A DNA stretch of 64,000 nucleotides from Algorimicrobium algoritergicola (GCF_008086165.1 NZ_VSKL01000001.1:310001-374000), one strand, 5' to 3'; positions 10,806-19,981 are shown, counted from the stretch's first letter. Numbers and translations: made by a program. The notes: generated from the letters alone by a model not told the origin.

Positions 10806-11571
10806 ACTGATCCCGATCGTTTAAGAATTTCAATTTAGTTCTATACCTATTAATATGCGTTTTATCCAAAGTAATTAATTCAATATGATCCTTGTTTGGT
10901 CTGATGGGTGTGATATTATTCCCTAACACATCATACACTGCCGAATGGCCCGAATATTCATTTTGAGCATCATCTTCACCAACCCGATTCACACCAATAC
11001 AGTAACACATGTTTTCAATAGCACGTGCTTTTAATAAAGCATCCCAAGCTGCAACGCGAGGTTTTGGCCAGTTAGCCACGTAAATTAACGCATCGTAATC
11101 CGTTGTATTTCTAGCCCAAACGGGAAAGCGTAAATCATAACAAATTTGCAAGCAAATTTTCCAATCTTTATAGTTGACAATAACTTTTTCTTGCCCAGCA
11201 GTAAACACCTTTTCCTCTCCAACCAAGGTAAAGGAATGGCGTTTATCATAGGTTTTAAGAGTCCCATCAGGAAATGCAAAAACCATACGATTATAAAAAT
11301 TGTCGTTTTCTTCAATAATAAGACTTCCCGTTATGGCAGCTCCAGATTCCGCTGCATGCTTCTGCATCCATGTTACCGTTTTGCCATCCATAGTTTCTGC
11401 AACAGCTTGCGCGTTCATGGTGAATCCTGTTGTAAACATTTCAGGAAGCACAATTAAATCCACGGGTTGTTTAATGCCTTGGATTTTGGTTTTAAAGTGT
11501 TCTCTATTTGCTTTCGGGTCTTCCCAAACTAAATGTGTTTGGATAATGGCTAGGTTCAGTTCGTTACGCAT
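10792..11571 (-). CDS. Omega-amidase/nitrilase-family C-N hydrolase (YafV/Nit2-like)
   Basis: A 259-residue nitrilase-superfamily amidohydrolase. The catalytic triad is visible: Glu44 in VLPEMFTTGF, Lys109 in YDKRHSF and Cys143 in LQICYDLRFP. The TTGF and DLRFP contexts resemble YafV/Nit2 omega-amidases, which hydrolyse 2-oxoglutaramate or 2-oxosuccinamate and also ketomethionine-derived amides. A methionine-type aminotransferase lies two genes upstream on the same strand (12169-13311). Transaminase plus omega-amidase is the known logic of methionine salvage by the glutamine transaminase K/omega-amidase route, so the two may work together; a decayed gene now lies between them. The end overlaps the convergent lipoprotein gene by 14 bp. 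Confidence 0.9.
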   Translation of the reverse strand: MRNELNLAIIQTHLVWEDPKANREHFKTKIQGIKQPVDLIVLPEMFTTGFTMNAQAVAETMDGKTVTWMQKHAAESGAAITGSLIIEENDNFYNRMVFAFPDGTLKTYDKRHSFTLVGEEKVFTAGQEKVIVNYKDWKICLQICYDLRFPVWARNTTDYDALIYVANWPKPRVAAWDALLKARAIENMCYCIGVNRVGEDDAQNEYSGHSAVYDVLGNNITPIRPNKDHIELITLDKTHINRYRTKLKFLNDRDQFKIM

Positions 11572-11574
11572 GCA

Positions 11575-12084
11575 TTATAATTTATTTAGTGCTTTATTAG
11601 CTTTTTTCATTTTATCAGACAACTTGTTTAATCTTTTTGTCCATTTTGCTTCATCGTTAGGCGATAAATCTTCCTTTTTACGAAGTCTGTTGTGTTTTTT
11701 TTGATCGGAATTTAAGTTATTTTTTAGACTTTATATAATTCCTACGCGATTTCGCTTCTGCCTCTAACTTTTTATCTAAAGCTTTAGTTTGTTTTTTAGG
11801 TTTTCTAGCCTCTTTCTGGACTTGTTTTATCTACTCTTAGCCTCCTTTAAAGCTCTTTGTTGTGAAGCCACTTCAGCTTCAAGCTCTAATTTTTTATTTA
11901 ATTTAGTTACAATATGGCCTTTTTCTTCAGCCCTTATTTTATCCGTCACCTCTTTTCCTTGATGATAATACGTGATCCCTTTTACCTCATCTATTTTTCA
12001 AGAATCAGTAATTACCTGATGTTTTGTTCCACAAAAACTTACGCCAAGCAACACTGCGAAACACACTGTTTTTAAATAGTTCAT
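11575..12084 (-). pseudogene. Decayed lipoprotein gene with coiled coil (stops and frameshifts)
   Basis: Read on the minus strand from ATG 12084, a lipoprotein start is visible: MNYLKTVCFAVLLGVSFCGT. It runs 28 residues to TGA at 11998-12000. The same frame continues coding-like text (KIDEVKGITYYHQGKEVTDK, then a Lys/Glu coiled coil) to TAA at 11827-11829. After a shift, text such as DKKLEAEAKSRRNYIKSKK ends at another stop. The last part, in yet another frame, reads SPNDEAKWTKRLNKLSDKMK and ends at TAA 11575-11577, three bases from the nitrilase start. At least two nonsense changes and two frameshifts break an original protein of roughly 165 residues. Its original function is unknown. Confidence 0.75.
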
Positions 12085-12168
12085 AACTTCTGTTTTTCAC
12101 ATTAAAGGTTATACTATTAAGCTTCAGTTGTACATATCAAGTCACTTATTTACAAATAATTTAACATA

Positions 12169-13311
12169 TCACAATTTGTTTAAAATATCAGCTGCTTTTT
12201 TAAGTGTTTCGTTGGTTTTTGCAAAACAAAATCGCAACACCTTATCGTCTCTATTTTCTAAATTAAATACAGATAAAGGAATGGATGCTAAACCGTTTTT
12301 AATAGTTAATTGTTTAGCGAAATGGACATCATATTCATGCGTAATTTCAGAATAATTCAACACCTGAAAATACGTTCCTTGAGATGGTTTAAACGTAAAT
12401 CTAGAATCTTTTATGAGCTTTAAAAAATAGTCGCGTTTTTCCTGATAGAAATCGGCTAATTGTAAATAGTGATTTGGTTCTTTTAAATAATCTGCCACTC
12501 CTTTTTGCATGGCACTATTCACAGAAAAAACATTAAACTGATGAACTTTTTGAAATTCTTCCATCAATTTTTTTGGCGCACAACAATAACCCATTTTCCA
12601 ACCTGTATTGTGGAATGTTTTCCCAAACGAAGCCACAACAAAACTGCGCTGTTTTAAACTAGAAAACAAACAAACACTTTGATGTTTTAAACCATCAAAA
12701 ATCATGTGTTCATAAACCTCATCACTCAACACCAAAATATTAGTGCCTTCAGTTAAAGCTTGCAGTTTCAACATATCATCCTTGGACAAAACCGTTCCAC
12801 TCGGATTGTGAGGCGTGTTGATGATGATCATCTTTGTTTTATCGGAAATTTGTTGTTTTACATCATCCCACTTTATGGAATAACCAGGTGCTTCCAATTG
12901 AATAGCAATAGGTTTTCCACCGTTAATTTTAATTGCAGGTTCGTAACAATCATAAGCAGGTTTAAAAATAAGCACCTCATCATCTGCATGAATAAAAGCA
13001 GAAATAATAGTATAAATAGCTTGGGTTGCTCCTGCTGTAACCGTTATTTCAGTTTCAGGATTATAACTGGTATTATAAAGTAATTCGAATTTTTTAGCGA
13101 TAGCCTCTCGCAATTCTAAATTCCCAGCCATTGGCGCATATTGATTAAAATCGGAATTCATAGCTTGACTGACCAAATCAATCAATTTCTGATCGCTTTT
13201 AAAATTCGGAAACCCTTGTGATAAATTTATAGCTTTATATTTATGCGCTAAAGCACTCATTACGGAGAAAATACTGGTTTCTACTTGTGGCAATTTAGAA
13301 ATATGTCTCAT
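12169..13311 (-). CDS. Methionine-type PLP aminotransferase (YbdL-like, class I/II)
   Basis: A 380-residue fold-type I aminotransferase. The PLP lysine lies in ASFGKTFHNTGWKMGY, the hallmark of YbdL/kynurenine-type aminotransferases. Other landmarks are INLSQGFPNF near the N-terminus, TAGATQAIYT (PLP phosphate), IINTPHNPSG, and VLSDEVYEHMIFDG (Asp and Tyr contacting PLP). YbdL prefers methionine, and histidine or phenylalanine, with 2-oxo acids. ATG 13311 is chosen over an upstream frame extension because family members start like MRHISKLPQVETSIF. It is divergent from the S46 peptidase and upstream of the decayed gene and the omega-amidase, a context fitting methionine or ketomethylthiobutyrate salvage. 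Confidence 0.9.
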   Translation of the reverse strand: MRHISKLPQVETSIFSVMSALAHKYKAINLSQGFPNFKSDQKLIDLVSQAMNSDFNQYAPMAGNLELREAIAKKFELLYNTSYNPETEITVTAGATQAIYTIISAFIHADDEVLIFKPAYDCYEPAIKINGGKPIAIQLEAPGYSIKWDDVKQQISDKTKMIIINTPHNPSGTVLSKDDMLKLQALTEGTNILVLSDEVYEHMIFDGLKHQSVCLFSSLKQRSFVVASFGKTFHNTGWKMGYCCAPKKLMEEFQKVHQFNVFSVNSAMQKGVADYLKEPNHYLQLADFYQEKRDYFLKLIKDSRFTFKPSQGTYFQVLNYSEITHEYDVHFAKQLTIKNGLASIPLSVFNLENRDDKVLRFCFAKTNETLKKAADILNKL

Positions 13312-13390
13312 ACTTGTAAAGGTAATAACTTCCAAATACAATTTTGTGAGTAGAACTTTTTATATTTACAGAATTCAAAATTTTTATACT

Positions 13391-15517
13391 ATGAAATTAA
13401 TTAGATTATTGGTTCTCTTTATTGTTTTTCAAGCATCAGCACAGCAAGGTGGTATGTGGATTCCTTCGCTTTTAGAAGGTATGAATGAAGACGAAATGAC
13501 TGCTTTAGGTAGCAAATTAACCGCTAAAGACATTTATGATGTTAACAATTCCAGCCTTAAGGATGCCATTGGCCATTTTAATGGAGGTTGTACGAGCGAA
13601 GTGATTTCCGACCAAGGATTAATTCTTACTAATCACCATTGTGGATTTGGTGAAATCCAATCACATTCGTCTTTAGAAAACGATTATTTAAAAGATGGTT
13701 TCTGGGCTATGAATCTGGAGGACGAATTACCAAATGAAGGTCTTTATATTGAATTCATAGTACGTATCGAAGACGTAACAACGCAAGCGCTCGATGGTGT
13801 AACGGATGCCATGACTGAAAGAGAAAAACAATCTACTATTGATAAAAACACCAATACATTACAAACCAAAGTTACTAAAGAAGCTTGGCAAGACACCAAA
13901 GTAAAGTCGTTTTACAAAGGAAATCAATATTTTCTATTTGTAACGGAACGCTTTAATGATGTGCGTTTAGTTGGTGCACCTCCAACAAGTATTGGTAAAT
14001 TTGGTAGTGATACTGATAACTGGGTGTTCCCAAGACATACTGGTGATTTTGCCTTATTCAGAATTTATGCTGATAAAGATAATCGTCCAGCCGAATACAG
14101 TAAAGACAACGTACCTTACAAACCAAAACACCACTTACCAATTTCTTTAGATGGTGTTGAAGAAGGCGATTTTACTATGGTTTTCGGTTTCCCTGGAACG
14201 ACTGATGAATATTTACCAGCTGTAGCTATTGAACATATTACCCAAGATTTTAATCCGAGTAATATTGCTATTCGTGAAGCATCCCTAAAAGTGATTGATG
14301 CTGAAATGAAAGTGAACGATGATGTTCGTATTAAATATGCCTCTAAACAAGCACGTATTGCAAACGCTTGGAAAAAGTGGATTGGTGAAAATTTAGGTAT
14401 TAAAAAGAGTCATGCCATTGCCGAACGTCGTGCTTTTGAAGCAACCTTTACCAAAGCATTAAAGGAAAAAGGACTAGAAGAAAAATACGGTCATATTCTA
14501 CCAGATTTTGACAGGTTATATAAAGATTTTGCAGATGTGAATATTAAACGTAGAAATTTTATTGAAGTGTTTTTGGTGACTAATGAGTTAATGACCATGA
14601 CGTTTAGAGCATACCAAGTTGAGAAAGGTTTAGAACGCGATCCAGAAAGTATGGATAAAAATCGTGCTTATATAACAGGTGTTTTAGAAGGAATTCATAA
14701 AAATTACGATGTAAAAGTAGACAAAGGTGTGTTTGAGAATGTGATGCCTTTATATTCAGATAATGTGAACGCTTCTATTTATGACACGACGGCATTTACT
14801 AATTTAGATTCAGCATTAGCACTTTTTGAAGGTTCTGCAGATGATGTGATTAAAAAATTAAATAACGATGCCGCTTACAGCTATGCAAAACCGTTTATTG
14901 AAGATTTTTTCAATAACCTGAATCCAGAATTTCAACAAAAAAACGATCCAATTACAGCGCTTCAAACGGAATACATGACAGCGCTTATGAAAGCGTTGCC
15001 TAACGAACGCTACTTTCCAGATGCTAACGGAACGTTGCGTGTTACGTATGGTCAGGTTAATGGCTATTCGCCAAGAGATGCCGTTTATTATAGTCCTGTG
15101 AGTTATTTAGATGGTGTTATTGAAAAGTATATTCCTGGCGATTATGAGTTTGATGTACCACAAAAACTAATCGATTTATATGAAGCTAAAGATTACGGTC
15201 AATATGCTGATAGTAATGGAAAAGTACCCGTTTGCTTTTTAGGAACTAACCACACAACAGGTGGAAACTCGGGAAGTCCTGCTATTGATGCACATGGAAA
15301 TCTGGTTGGGTTAAATTTTGATCGTGTTTGGGAAGGAACTATGAGTGATATGAATTACGATCCTGAAATTTGCCGAAATATTATGGTCGATGTACGCTAC
15401 GTATTATTCATTGTTGATAAATATGCCGGCGCCAAACACTTAATAGACGAGATGACTTTGGTTCACCCGAAAAGTGGAAAAAGTAAATCTAAAATCAAGA
15501 AAAAACGTAAGAACTAG
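13391..15517 (+). CDS. S46-family dipeptidyl peptidase, DPP11-like (Asp/Glu-specific)
   Basis: A 708-residue periplasmic serine peptidase that removes dipeptides from peptide N-termini, a main step of protein use in asaccharolytic Bacteroidota. It has signal peptide MKLIRLLVLFIVFQASAQQ; ATG 13391 is preferred over the longer frame from 13346 for this reason. The catalytic triad is visible: His in LTNHHCGFGE (82/83), Asp219 in PRHTGDFALF and Ser627 in GGNSGSPAID. Eighteen residues after the Ser is Arg645 (GLNFDRVWEG). In Porphyromonas gingivalis DPP11 the Arg at this spacing (673 versus Ser655) selects Asp/Glu at P1, while DPP7 has Gly there, so DPP11 specificity is inferred. The C-terminus is unusually basic (KSKSKIKKKRK). 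A terminator hairpin follows. Confidence 0.93.
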   Translation: MKLIRLLVLFIVFQASAQQGGMWIPSLLEGMNEDEMTALGSKLTAKDIYDVNNSSLKDAIGHFNGGCTSEVISDQGLILTNHHCGFGEIQSHSSLENDYLKDGFWAMNLEDELPNEGLYIEFIVRIEDVTTQALDGVTDAMTEREKQSTIDKNTNTLQTKVTKEAWQDTKVKSFYKGNQYFLFVTERFNDVRLVGAPPTSIGKFGSDTDNWVFPRHTGDFALFRIYADKDNRPAEYSKDNVPYKPKHHLPISLDGVEEGDFTMVFGFPGTTDEYLPAVAIEHITQDFNPSNIAIREASLKVIDAEMKVNDDVRIKYASKQARIANAWKKWIGENLGIKKSHAIAERRAFEATFTKALKEKGLEEKYGHILPDFDRLYKDFADVNIKRRNFIEVFLVTNELMTMTFRAYQVEKGLERDPESMDKNRAYITGVLEGIHKNYDVKVDKGVFENVMPLYSDNVNASIYDTTAFTNLDSALALFEGSADDVIKKLNNDAAYSYAKPFIEDFFNNLNPEFQQKNDPITALQTEYMTALMKALPNERYFPDANGTLRVTYGQVNGYSPRDAVYYSPVSYLDGVIEKYIPGDYEFDVPQKLIDLYEAKDYGQYADSNGKVPVCFLGTNHTTGGNSGSPAIDAHGNLVGLNFDRVWEGTMSDMNYDPEICRNIMVDVRYVLFIVDKYAGAKHLIDEMTLVHPKSGKSKSKIKKKRKN

Positions 15518-15541
15518 GTTGTTCAAATAAATAAAAAGTAA

Positions 15542-15583
15542 AGCCTTACAATCCTGAAACAATGGAATTGTGAGGCTTTTTTT
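15542..15583 (+). terminator. Terminator of the S46 peptidase gene
   Basis: Inverted repeat AGCCTTACAATCC ... GGAATTGTGAGGCT with one mismatch pair, followed by seven T. It lies 25 bp after the peptidase stop codon. Confidence 0.8.
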
Positions 15584-15602
15584 AGTGGTTTATTGGAAAC
15601 GA

Positions 15603-16178
15603 TTATTCAGGATTAATAATGCTTTCTTTTATTTTAAAAGTCACAATCATTTGGATGACTTTTGGTAAGTACCTATTAAAATTTTGTTCAGTAGCTGTAT
15701 AATTTATAACATAGTCTTGATTCTGGTAATTGAAAAGTGCCTTTAAATTATAATAGGTTACATCATTATACATTTTACCATATTTAATAAGATAATACTT
15801 ACCATATATAGGATGATTCTCAAACTCATAATCTGGATTATAATTCCCTTTTTCTTTTAAAGCAGAAATATAGGTGTCTAGAGTTTCCTCAATATTTTTA
15901 CTTTTATAGTTTTCAATATCATAGGCATCCACATAAACATAGCATGTATTATAATTTTCCTCTAATTGCTTTACATTAATTGGAGAATGTACTAGTGTAT
16001 TATGTAACCCATAAAATGAGCACCATGTCTCTGGAATGGTCAATTCATAATTTTCCAGTAATGCTTTTACTTTACTCGTATCCAAACAAACAAATTGTTT
16101 AGGTTTTTTTTTAGTAGAACCACATCCTATTACTACAATCAACATCACGATTACTAATACCGGGTTTTTTATTTTCAT
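15603..16178 (-). CDS. Lipoprotein of unknown function
   Basis: A 191-residue protein with a lipoprotein signal (MKIKNPVLVIVMLIVVIGCGS; lipobox VIGC) and then a Lys-rich linker. The mature part is rich in Tyr and Asn. The pattern of an amphipathic helix (NIEETLDTYISALKEKG) followed by strands (KYYLIKYGKMY, YVINYTATEQNF) and a final helix (YLPKVIQMIVTFKIKE) resembles PsbP/DcrB-like alpha-beta lipoproteins, but only by general shape. It stands alone between the S46 peptidase terminator and a divergent GNAT gene. No function assigned. Confidence 0.75.
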   Translation of the reverse strand: MKIKNPVLVIVMLIVVIGCGSTKKKPKQFVCLDTSKVKALLENYELTIPETWCSFYGLHNTLVHSPINVKQLEENYNTCYVYVDAYDIENYKSKNIEETLDTYISALKEKGNYNPDYEFENHPIYGKYYLIKYGKMYNDVTYYNLKALFNYQNQDYVINYTATEQNFNRYLPKVIQMIVTFKIKESIINPE

Positions 16179-16300
16179 AGGTGAAATTTCGCTTTTATGC
16201 TTGAGTTTTATTTTGATTATAAATTTAGAAAAATTAATTTGAACTGCTGATTAGTATTTGTTTCTTTACGGGATTTCAGCTACAAGTAAAAACCATTCAA

Positions 16301-16732
16301 ATGAAAACAACAACGCCATTCACTATTGAACCTTGCAATAAAGAAAACATTAAGAAAATAGTTGATGGTATAAACGACTATAATTTAAGTCAGGTTTCTG
16401 CAATTTCAGATATTTGGACACGTTTGGAGTTTGTTGCTAAAGACGAAAACGGCATTGAAATTGGCGGAATATTGGCAGGACTCGGCTATTGGAATGGACT
16501 TGAAATTAAAATTTTGTGGGTAAAAGAGTCTCACCGAAAAAAAGGTATTGGCACACAAATTTTAAAACATGCTGAAAAAATAGCAATAGAAAAAGGCGCG
16601 AAAATTTCCATGCTTGATACATTTGATTTTCAAGCTGAAGCCTTCTATTTAAAAAATGGCTATAAACCAATTGGCGAAATTAAAAACTTCCCGGAAGGTC
16701 ATAGACGTATATATTTCTCTAAAAAATTATAG
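16301..16732 (+). CDS. GNAT family N-acetyltransferase
   Basis: A 143-residue single-domain acetyltransferase. The acetyl-CoA pyrophosphate loop reads VKESHRKKGIGTQILKHAE (motif A: R-x-x-G-x-G), followed by AIEKGAKISMLDTFDFQAEAFYLKNGY (motif B, with the usual F-Y-x-K-x-G-Y). This resembles small-molecule GNATs whose substrate is not predictable from sequence. Start ATG 16301 gives a full-length domain. It is monocistronic, with two hairpins downstream. Confidence 0.88.
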   Translation: MKTTTPFTIEPCNKENIKKIVDGINDYNLSQVSAISDIWTRLEFVAKDENGIEIGGILAGLGYWNGLEIKILWVKESHRKKGIGTQILKHAEKIAIEKGAKISMLDTFDFQAEAFYLKNGYKPIGEIKNFPEGHRRIYFSKKL

Positions 16733-16768
16733 AACTTAAGTTAGACGTTAAGCATTCAGTGACAAACC

Positions 16769-16789
16769 TAGCAGGCTTTCGAAACCTGC
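16769..16789. repeat. Small palindrome AGCAGG...CCTGCT
   Basis: Inverted repeat AGCAGGCTTTCGAAACCTGCT in the gap after the GNAT gene. It resembles short palindromes scattered in flavobacterial intergenic DNA; a similar ACCTGTCAGGT lies at about 17231. Role unknown. Confidence 0.4.
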
Positions 16790-16834
16790 TCGAAGTGACG
16801 CGAAATTCAATTTTACTACATACTAAAATAAATA

Positions 16835-16874
16835 GACCTCACAGTTCCAAAAATCAGAATTGTGAAGTCTTTAC
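16835..16874 (+). terminator. Probable terminator after the GNAT gene
   Basis: Inverted repeat GACCTCACAGTTC ... GAATTGTGAAGTC with one mismatch, then TTTAC. The loop is about 8 bases. It may serve both the GNAT gene and the convergent small membrane gene at 16901. Confidence 0.6.
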
Positions 16875-16900
16875 TATTTTACAAAAACGTGTTTTATACG

Positions 16901-17119
16901 TTATGTTGCATACGTATGGTTCATACCTTTTTTTTCTACAAAGTATTTAATGATATATATAATTGAGCCAAAAATAGGCACAAAAATCACGAACAACGTC
17001 CATAAAAGTTTGAACAACGGTTTTTGTTCGTTTTTAAATATGAATACTAAACTTGTTAAAAATAAGACTAATGCAAGAATTGCACTAATAATTAAAACAA
17101 ATGGATTAACTACAGTCAT
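16901..17119 (-). CDS. Small PLDc_N-like two-helix membrane protein
   Basis: A 72-residue protein with two membrane helices, about residues 5-28 (NPFVLIISAILALVLFLTSL) and 38-62 (LLWTLFVIFVPIFGSIIYII). The second helix has the W-x(5)-(F/L)-x-P-x-x-G-x-x-(I/L)-Y pattern of the phospholipase D nuclease N-terminal (PLDc_N) domain, found in many tiny bacterial membrane proteins and at the N-terminus of cardiolipin synthases. No catalytic domain is attached. It is flanked by intergenic repeats and stands alone. Confidence 0.7.
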   Translation of the reverse strand: MTVVNPFVLIISAILALVLFLTSLVFIFKNEQKPLFKLLWTLFVIFVPIFGSIIYIIKYFVEKKGMNHTYAT

Positions 17120-17250
17120 AATTTAAAGCGGTTAAGATTTGGATGAGATTTCAAATTTTTAAAATCATTTGAATTTTGAATGAAGATAGAAGAAAATTTG
17201 TGGATAGAAAAATTCTATTGATTTACTTTAACCTGTCAGGTCTTTCTTTT

Positions 17251-19023
17251 TTAAATAATTTCCATTTTCTTCAATAGGAAACTCGCATTCATATTTTGGC
17301 AAATGCCTTTTTTGAATTTGTAATCGAAAAAGAGTTCGTCATTAATAATTTGCGCATCGAAATAGTAGTTTTTTACGGGCTCTAATTCGGTTTCAATCGT
17401 ACATAAACTTAAATCATGCGTAGCAATAATGCCCGTGGCATTGGAAGCCACTAATTTCTCAACAAACTTTTTTGATCCAATGGCTTTATCTGTGGAATTG
17501 GTCCCTTTTAAAATTTCATCTAGAATAATAAAATACGGTTCCTTCTGAATAGCGTCTACAATAAATTTTAAGCGCGTTAATTCGGAAAAGAAATAACTAC
17601 TATCATCCGTTAGCGAATCGCTGGTACGCATACTTGTAATTAACTTAATGGGTTGGTAATTGCTTGACGTAGCACAAACTGGTAAACCCACATTTGCCAT
17701 AACAATATGTAAGGAAACCGTTCTTAAAAACGTGCTTTTTCCAGCCATATTAGCACCAGTTACAATTAAAAACTCCTGGTTGTTTATGGTTAAATCACTA
17801 GCAACTCGTTTTTTTGCATCTAATAAGGGATGTCCTAAATGTTTTGCTTCAATGGTGGCTTCTTTCGTAACAATATTTGGAAACACATAATCTGGATGAT
17901 TAAACCCATAATTCCCTAAACTATTATAGGCGTCGAAAAAAGAAACCACTTCAAACCAATGACCAACGGTTTCGTGGTATTGGGCAATCCACTGCTCTAC
18001 TTTATAACTATTTTTTAAATCGATTAGCAAAAAACCATTTCCTAAAAGTGCTGAAATAAAATTATTCCGATTATCTAAGGCATCCAAATGCTGAGAGAAC
18101 TTGGCGAAAATTTCCGATGCTTTTTGATGTTCTAATTGAATCTGTTCTTGCTTGTTTTTTAATAAACCAGACGTAAATGTTTCCTGTTCTATCTGATTTA
18201 AAAGCGTTGCATACTGTCTAAAAGTATCTTTTACTTTATCCGTATTACTAGCCAGATTGTTTATTTTCTTTAAGTAAACTCCTGTAATAATAAGCCCTAA
18301 AAGCAACCATAATAACACAAAAATAGGCGCAATAACTTGAAATACGGAAAGTCCTACAATTGCCAAAGAAGCTACAGTAAATGCCAACGGAAACCATGCC
18401 ATCATTTTAGGTAGAAATATTTGGTGACTTTTTAACCACTCAATGATTTTTACAGCTGGTGTTTCCACATGAATCAACGATGCAACACCAGAAAAATGCT
18501 GACGCCAATCTGGTTTATCGGCTAATTCTTTGATGGCTACTTGTCGCGGTTCTACGTTGTCAATATCATTCGCATTTAAAGCGTTTGCAAGTGTTTTAGT
18601 CCCTTCGTTTATAGATGTTCTATTTATAAATTGAAAGAAGGATCCTTTCCCAAACAAATCGATATCTAAACTATAAAAGTGTGTCGGATTTTGAAATTCC
18701 AAACCTGTTGGACGCTCATGAAAATTACCAATAGCTATAGCCAATTCATCTTCATTTATAGCCACTAAGGCTTTATGAAGATTGCGTTGGTATTTAATAT
18801 CGGTATATTTAGTGAGCGTAAAAATAAATAAAGCAGTTCCTAGAACTCCAACTCCTAAAGCTACTTGCCAATTTTGAAAGGTAAGATAAACGCCTAATAA
18901 CGTTCCTAAAAAAATACCCAAACGCAACATGCTAAACGTAAAAAGCTTTTTATTAAACGTTTTTACAGCGGTTTGATGGCTTTCTAATTGCTTTTGGTAA
19001 TACGCGTTTGGTTCGTGTTTCAT
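17251..19023 (-). CDS. Membrane-anchored MutS-like ATPase
   Basis: A 590-residue protein with a C-terminal MutS ATPase domain: Walker A VTGANMAGKST at 421-431, Walker B FIILDEILKGT, and the MutS-specific TSMRTSDSL and ATHDLSL motifs. The N-terminal mismatch-recognition and connector domains of true MutS are missing. Instead there are two pairs of membrane helices, about residues 30-70 (LGIFLGTLLGVYLTF, ALGVGVLGTALFIF) and 208-250. A helical lever-like region lies between them and the ATPase. Such proteins are widespread in Bacteroidota and labelled MutS family, but their membrane segments argue against ordinary mismatch repair. It is followed upstream (17 bp) by an M28 peptidase gene on the same strand, so co-transcription is likely. 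Confidence 0.85.
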   Translation of the reverse strand: MKHEPNAYYQKQLESHQTAVKTFNKKLFTFSMLRLGIFLGTLLGVYLTFQNWQVALGVGVLGTALFIFTLTKYTDIKYQRNLHKALVAINEDELAIAIGNFHERPTGLEFQNPTHFYSLDIDLFGKGSFFQFINRTSINEGTKTLANALNANDIDNVEPRQVAIKELADKPDWRQHFSGVASLIHVETPAVKIIEWLKSHQIFLPKMMAWFPLAFTVASLAIVGLSVFQVIAPIFVLLWLLLGLIITGVYLKKINNLASNTDKVKDTFRQYATLLNQIEQETFTSGLLKNKQEQIQLEHQKASEIFAKFSQHLDALDNRNNFISALLGNGFLLIDLKNSYKVEQWIAQYHETVGHWFEVVSFFDAYNSLGNYGFNHPDYVFPNIVTKEATIEAKHLGHPLLDAKKRVASDLTINNQEFLIVTGANMAGKSTFLRTVSLHIVMANVGLPVCATSSNYQPIKLITSMRTSDSLTDDSSYFFSELTRLKFIVDAIQKEPYFIILDEILKGTNSTDKAIGSKKFVEKLVASNATGIIATHDLSLCTIETELEPVKNYYFDAQIINDELFFDYKFKKGICQNMNASFLLKKMEII

Positions 19024-19039
19024 AGAAAAAATTAAACTT

Positions 19040-19954
19040 TTAGAATGTCATAGCATCTATTTGATGAAACATACTAATAATGCTTTCTACAGCATTTTTA
19101 TAAAATTCGGGATGGATGTTTTCATAAACGTCTGTAGGCTTATGGTAATCATCATGATCTTCAACACCAAAATATAAAAACGGAATCTCTTTTAAATGAA
19201 AAGGTGCGTGGTCTGACGCAAACATCCAATTCTGTTTATCGTCTGTTCCGTCATGTCCTGCAATAACACTTACACCTTCCGTTGTTTTACGATCATTATA
19301 AGCCGTTTCTAAAAGCGGATGACTTTTAATTCCTGTAACATATAATTCTTGGTTTTCATTGCGTGACACCATATCCATGTTGATATTAAGAATAATAGAT
19401 TTTAATGGTACAACTGAATTATCTACAAAATATTTAGACCCTTGAAGTCCTAACTCTTCGGCATCAAAAAAGGCTAAAATAACGGAGTGTTTTGGTGGAT
19501 TTTTATCAAAATATTCCGCAAAAGCAAATAAGGCACTGACACCTGATGCATCATCATCTGCTCCATTATAAATTTGGCCATTTTTAATCCCTTCATGATC
19601 ATAATGCGCACTTAACACGATATATTTATTAGGATATTCCGTTCCTTTTATAGACCCTATAATATTGACACCATTATATGATTTATTTCGACTCTCGAAT
19701 GTAAAAGGCTGTTCAAAGTTTGGAACTAAAGATCCAACTTCAAGTAATTCTAATTGCTTAATGATATACTCTTTTGCTTTGGCTGCACCAGCAGTTCCTG
19801 TTCGCCTACCTTCATAAGCATCTGATGCTAATTCCTTAACGTGATGGAGTAGGTTATCAGAATTAAAATTATAAGATTGTTTTATTTGCCCTGAAGACTG
19901 ACAGGAATACAGCAAAACAAAGGCTGTTAATAGAATAAAATTAATGCGTTTCAT
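19040..19954 (-). CDS. M28-family metallopeptidase lipoprotein
   Basis: A 304-residue zinc aminopeptidase of family M28 with a lipoprotein signal (MKRINFILLTAFVLLYSC, Cys18). The di-zinc ligands are in order: His and Asp in SAHYDHEG, bridging Asp in NGADDDASG, catalytic Glu-Glu in FFDAEELGLQGS, Asp in NINMDMVSR and His in SDHAPFHL. Length and order match single-domain M28 peptidases. It is probably periplasmic and releases N-terminal amino acids. It lies 17 bp upstream of the MutS-like gene and after the sdh terminator. Confidence 0.9.
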   Translation of the reverse strand: MKRINFILLTAFVLLYSCQSSGQIKQSYNFNSDNLLHHVKELASDAYEGRRTGTAGAAKAKEYIIKQLELLEVGSLVPNFEQPFTFESRNKSYNGVNIIGSIKGTEYPNKYIVLSAHYDHEGIKNGQIYNGADDDASGVSALFAFAEYFDKNPPKHSVILAFFDAEELGLQGSKYFVDNSVVPLKSIILNINMDMVSRNENQELYVTGIKSHPLLETAYNDRKTTEGVSVIAGHDGTDDKQNWMFASDHAPFHLKEIPFLYFGVEDHDDYHKPTDVYENIHPEFYKNAVESIISMFHQIDAMTF

Positions 19955-19981
19955 TAGTATAAATTATAAGTATAAAGAAAC

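Noticed and set aside
11146-11704. Plus-strand ORFs of 103 and 134 codons
   Set aside because: They lie opposite the nitrilase gene and the decayed gene, whose protein-level conservation is clear; the plus frames read as shadow text.
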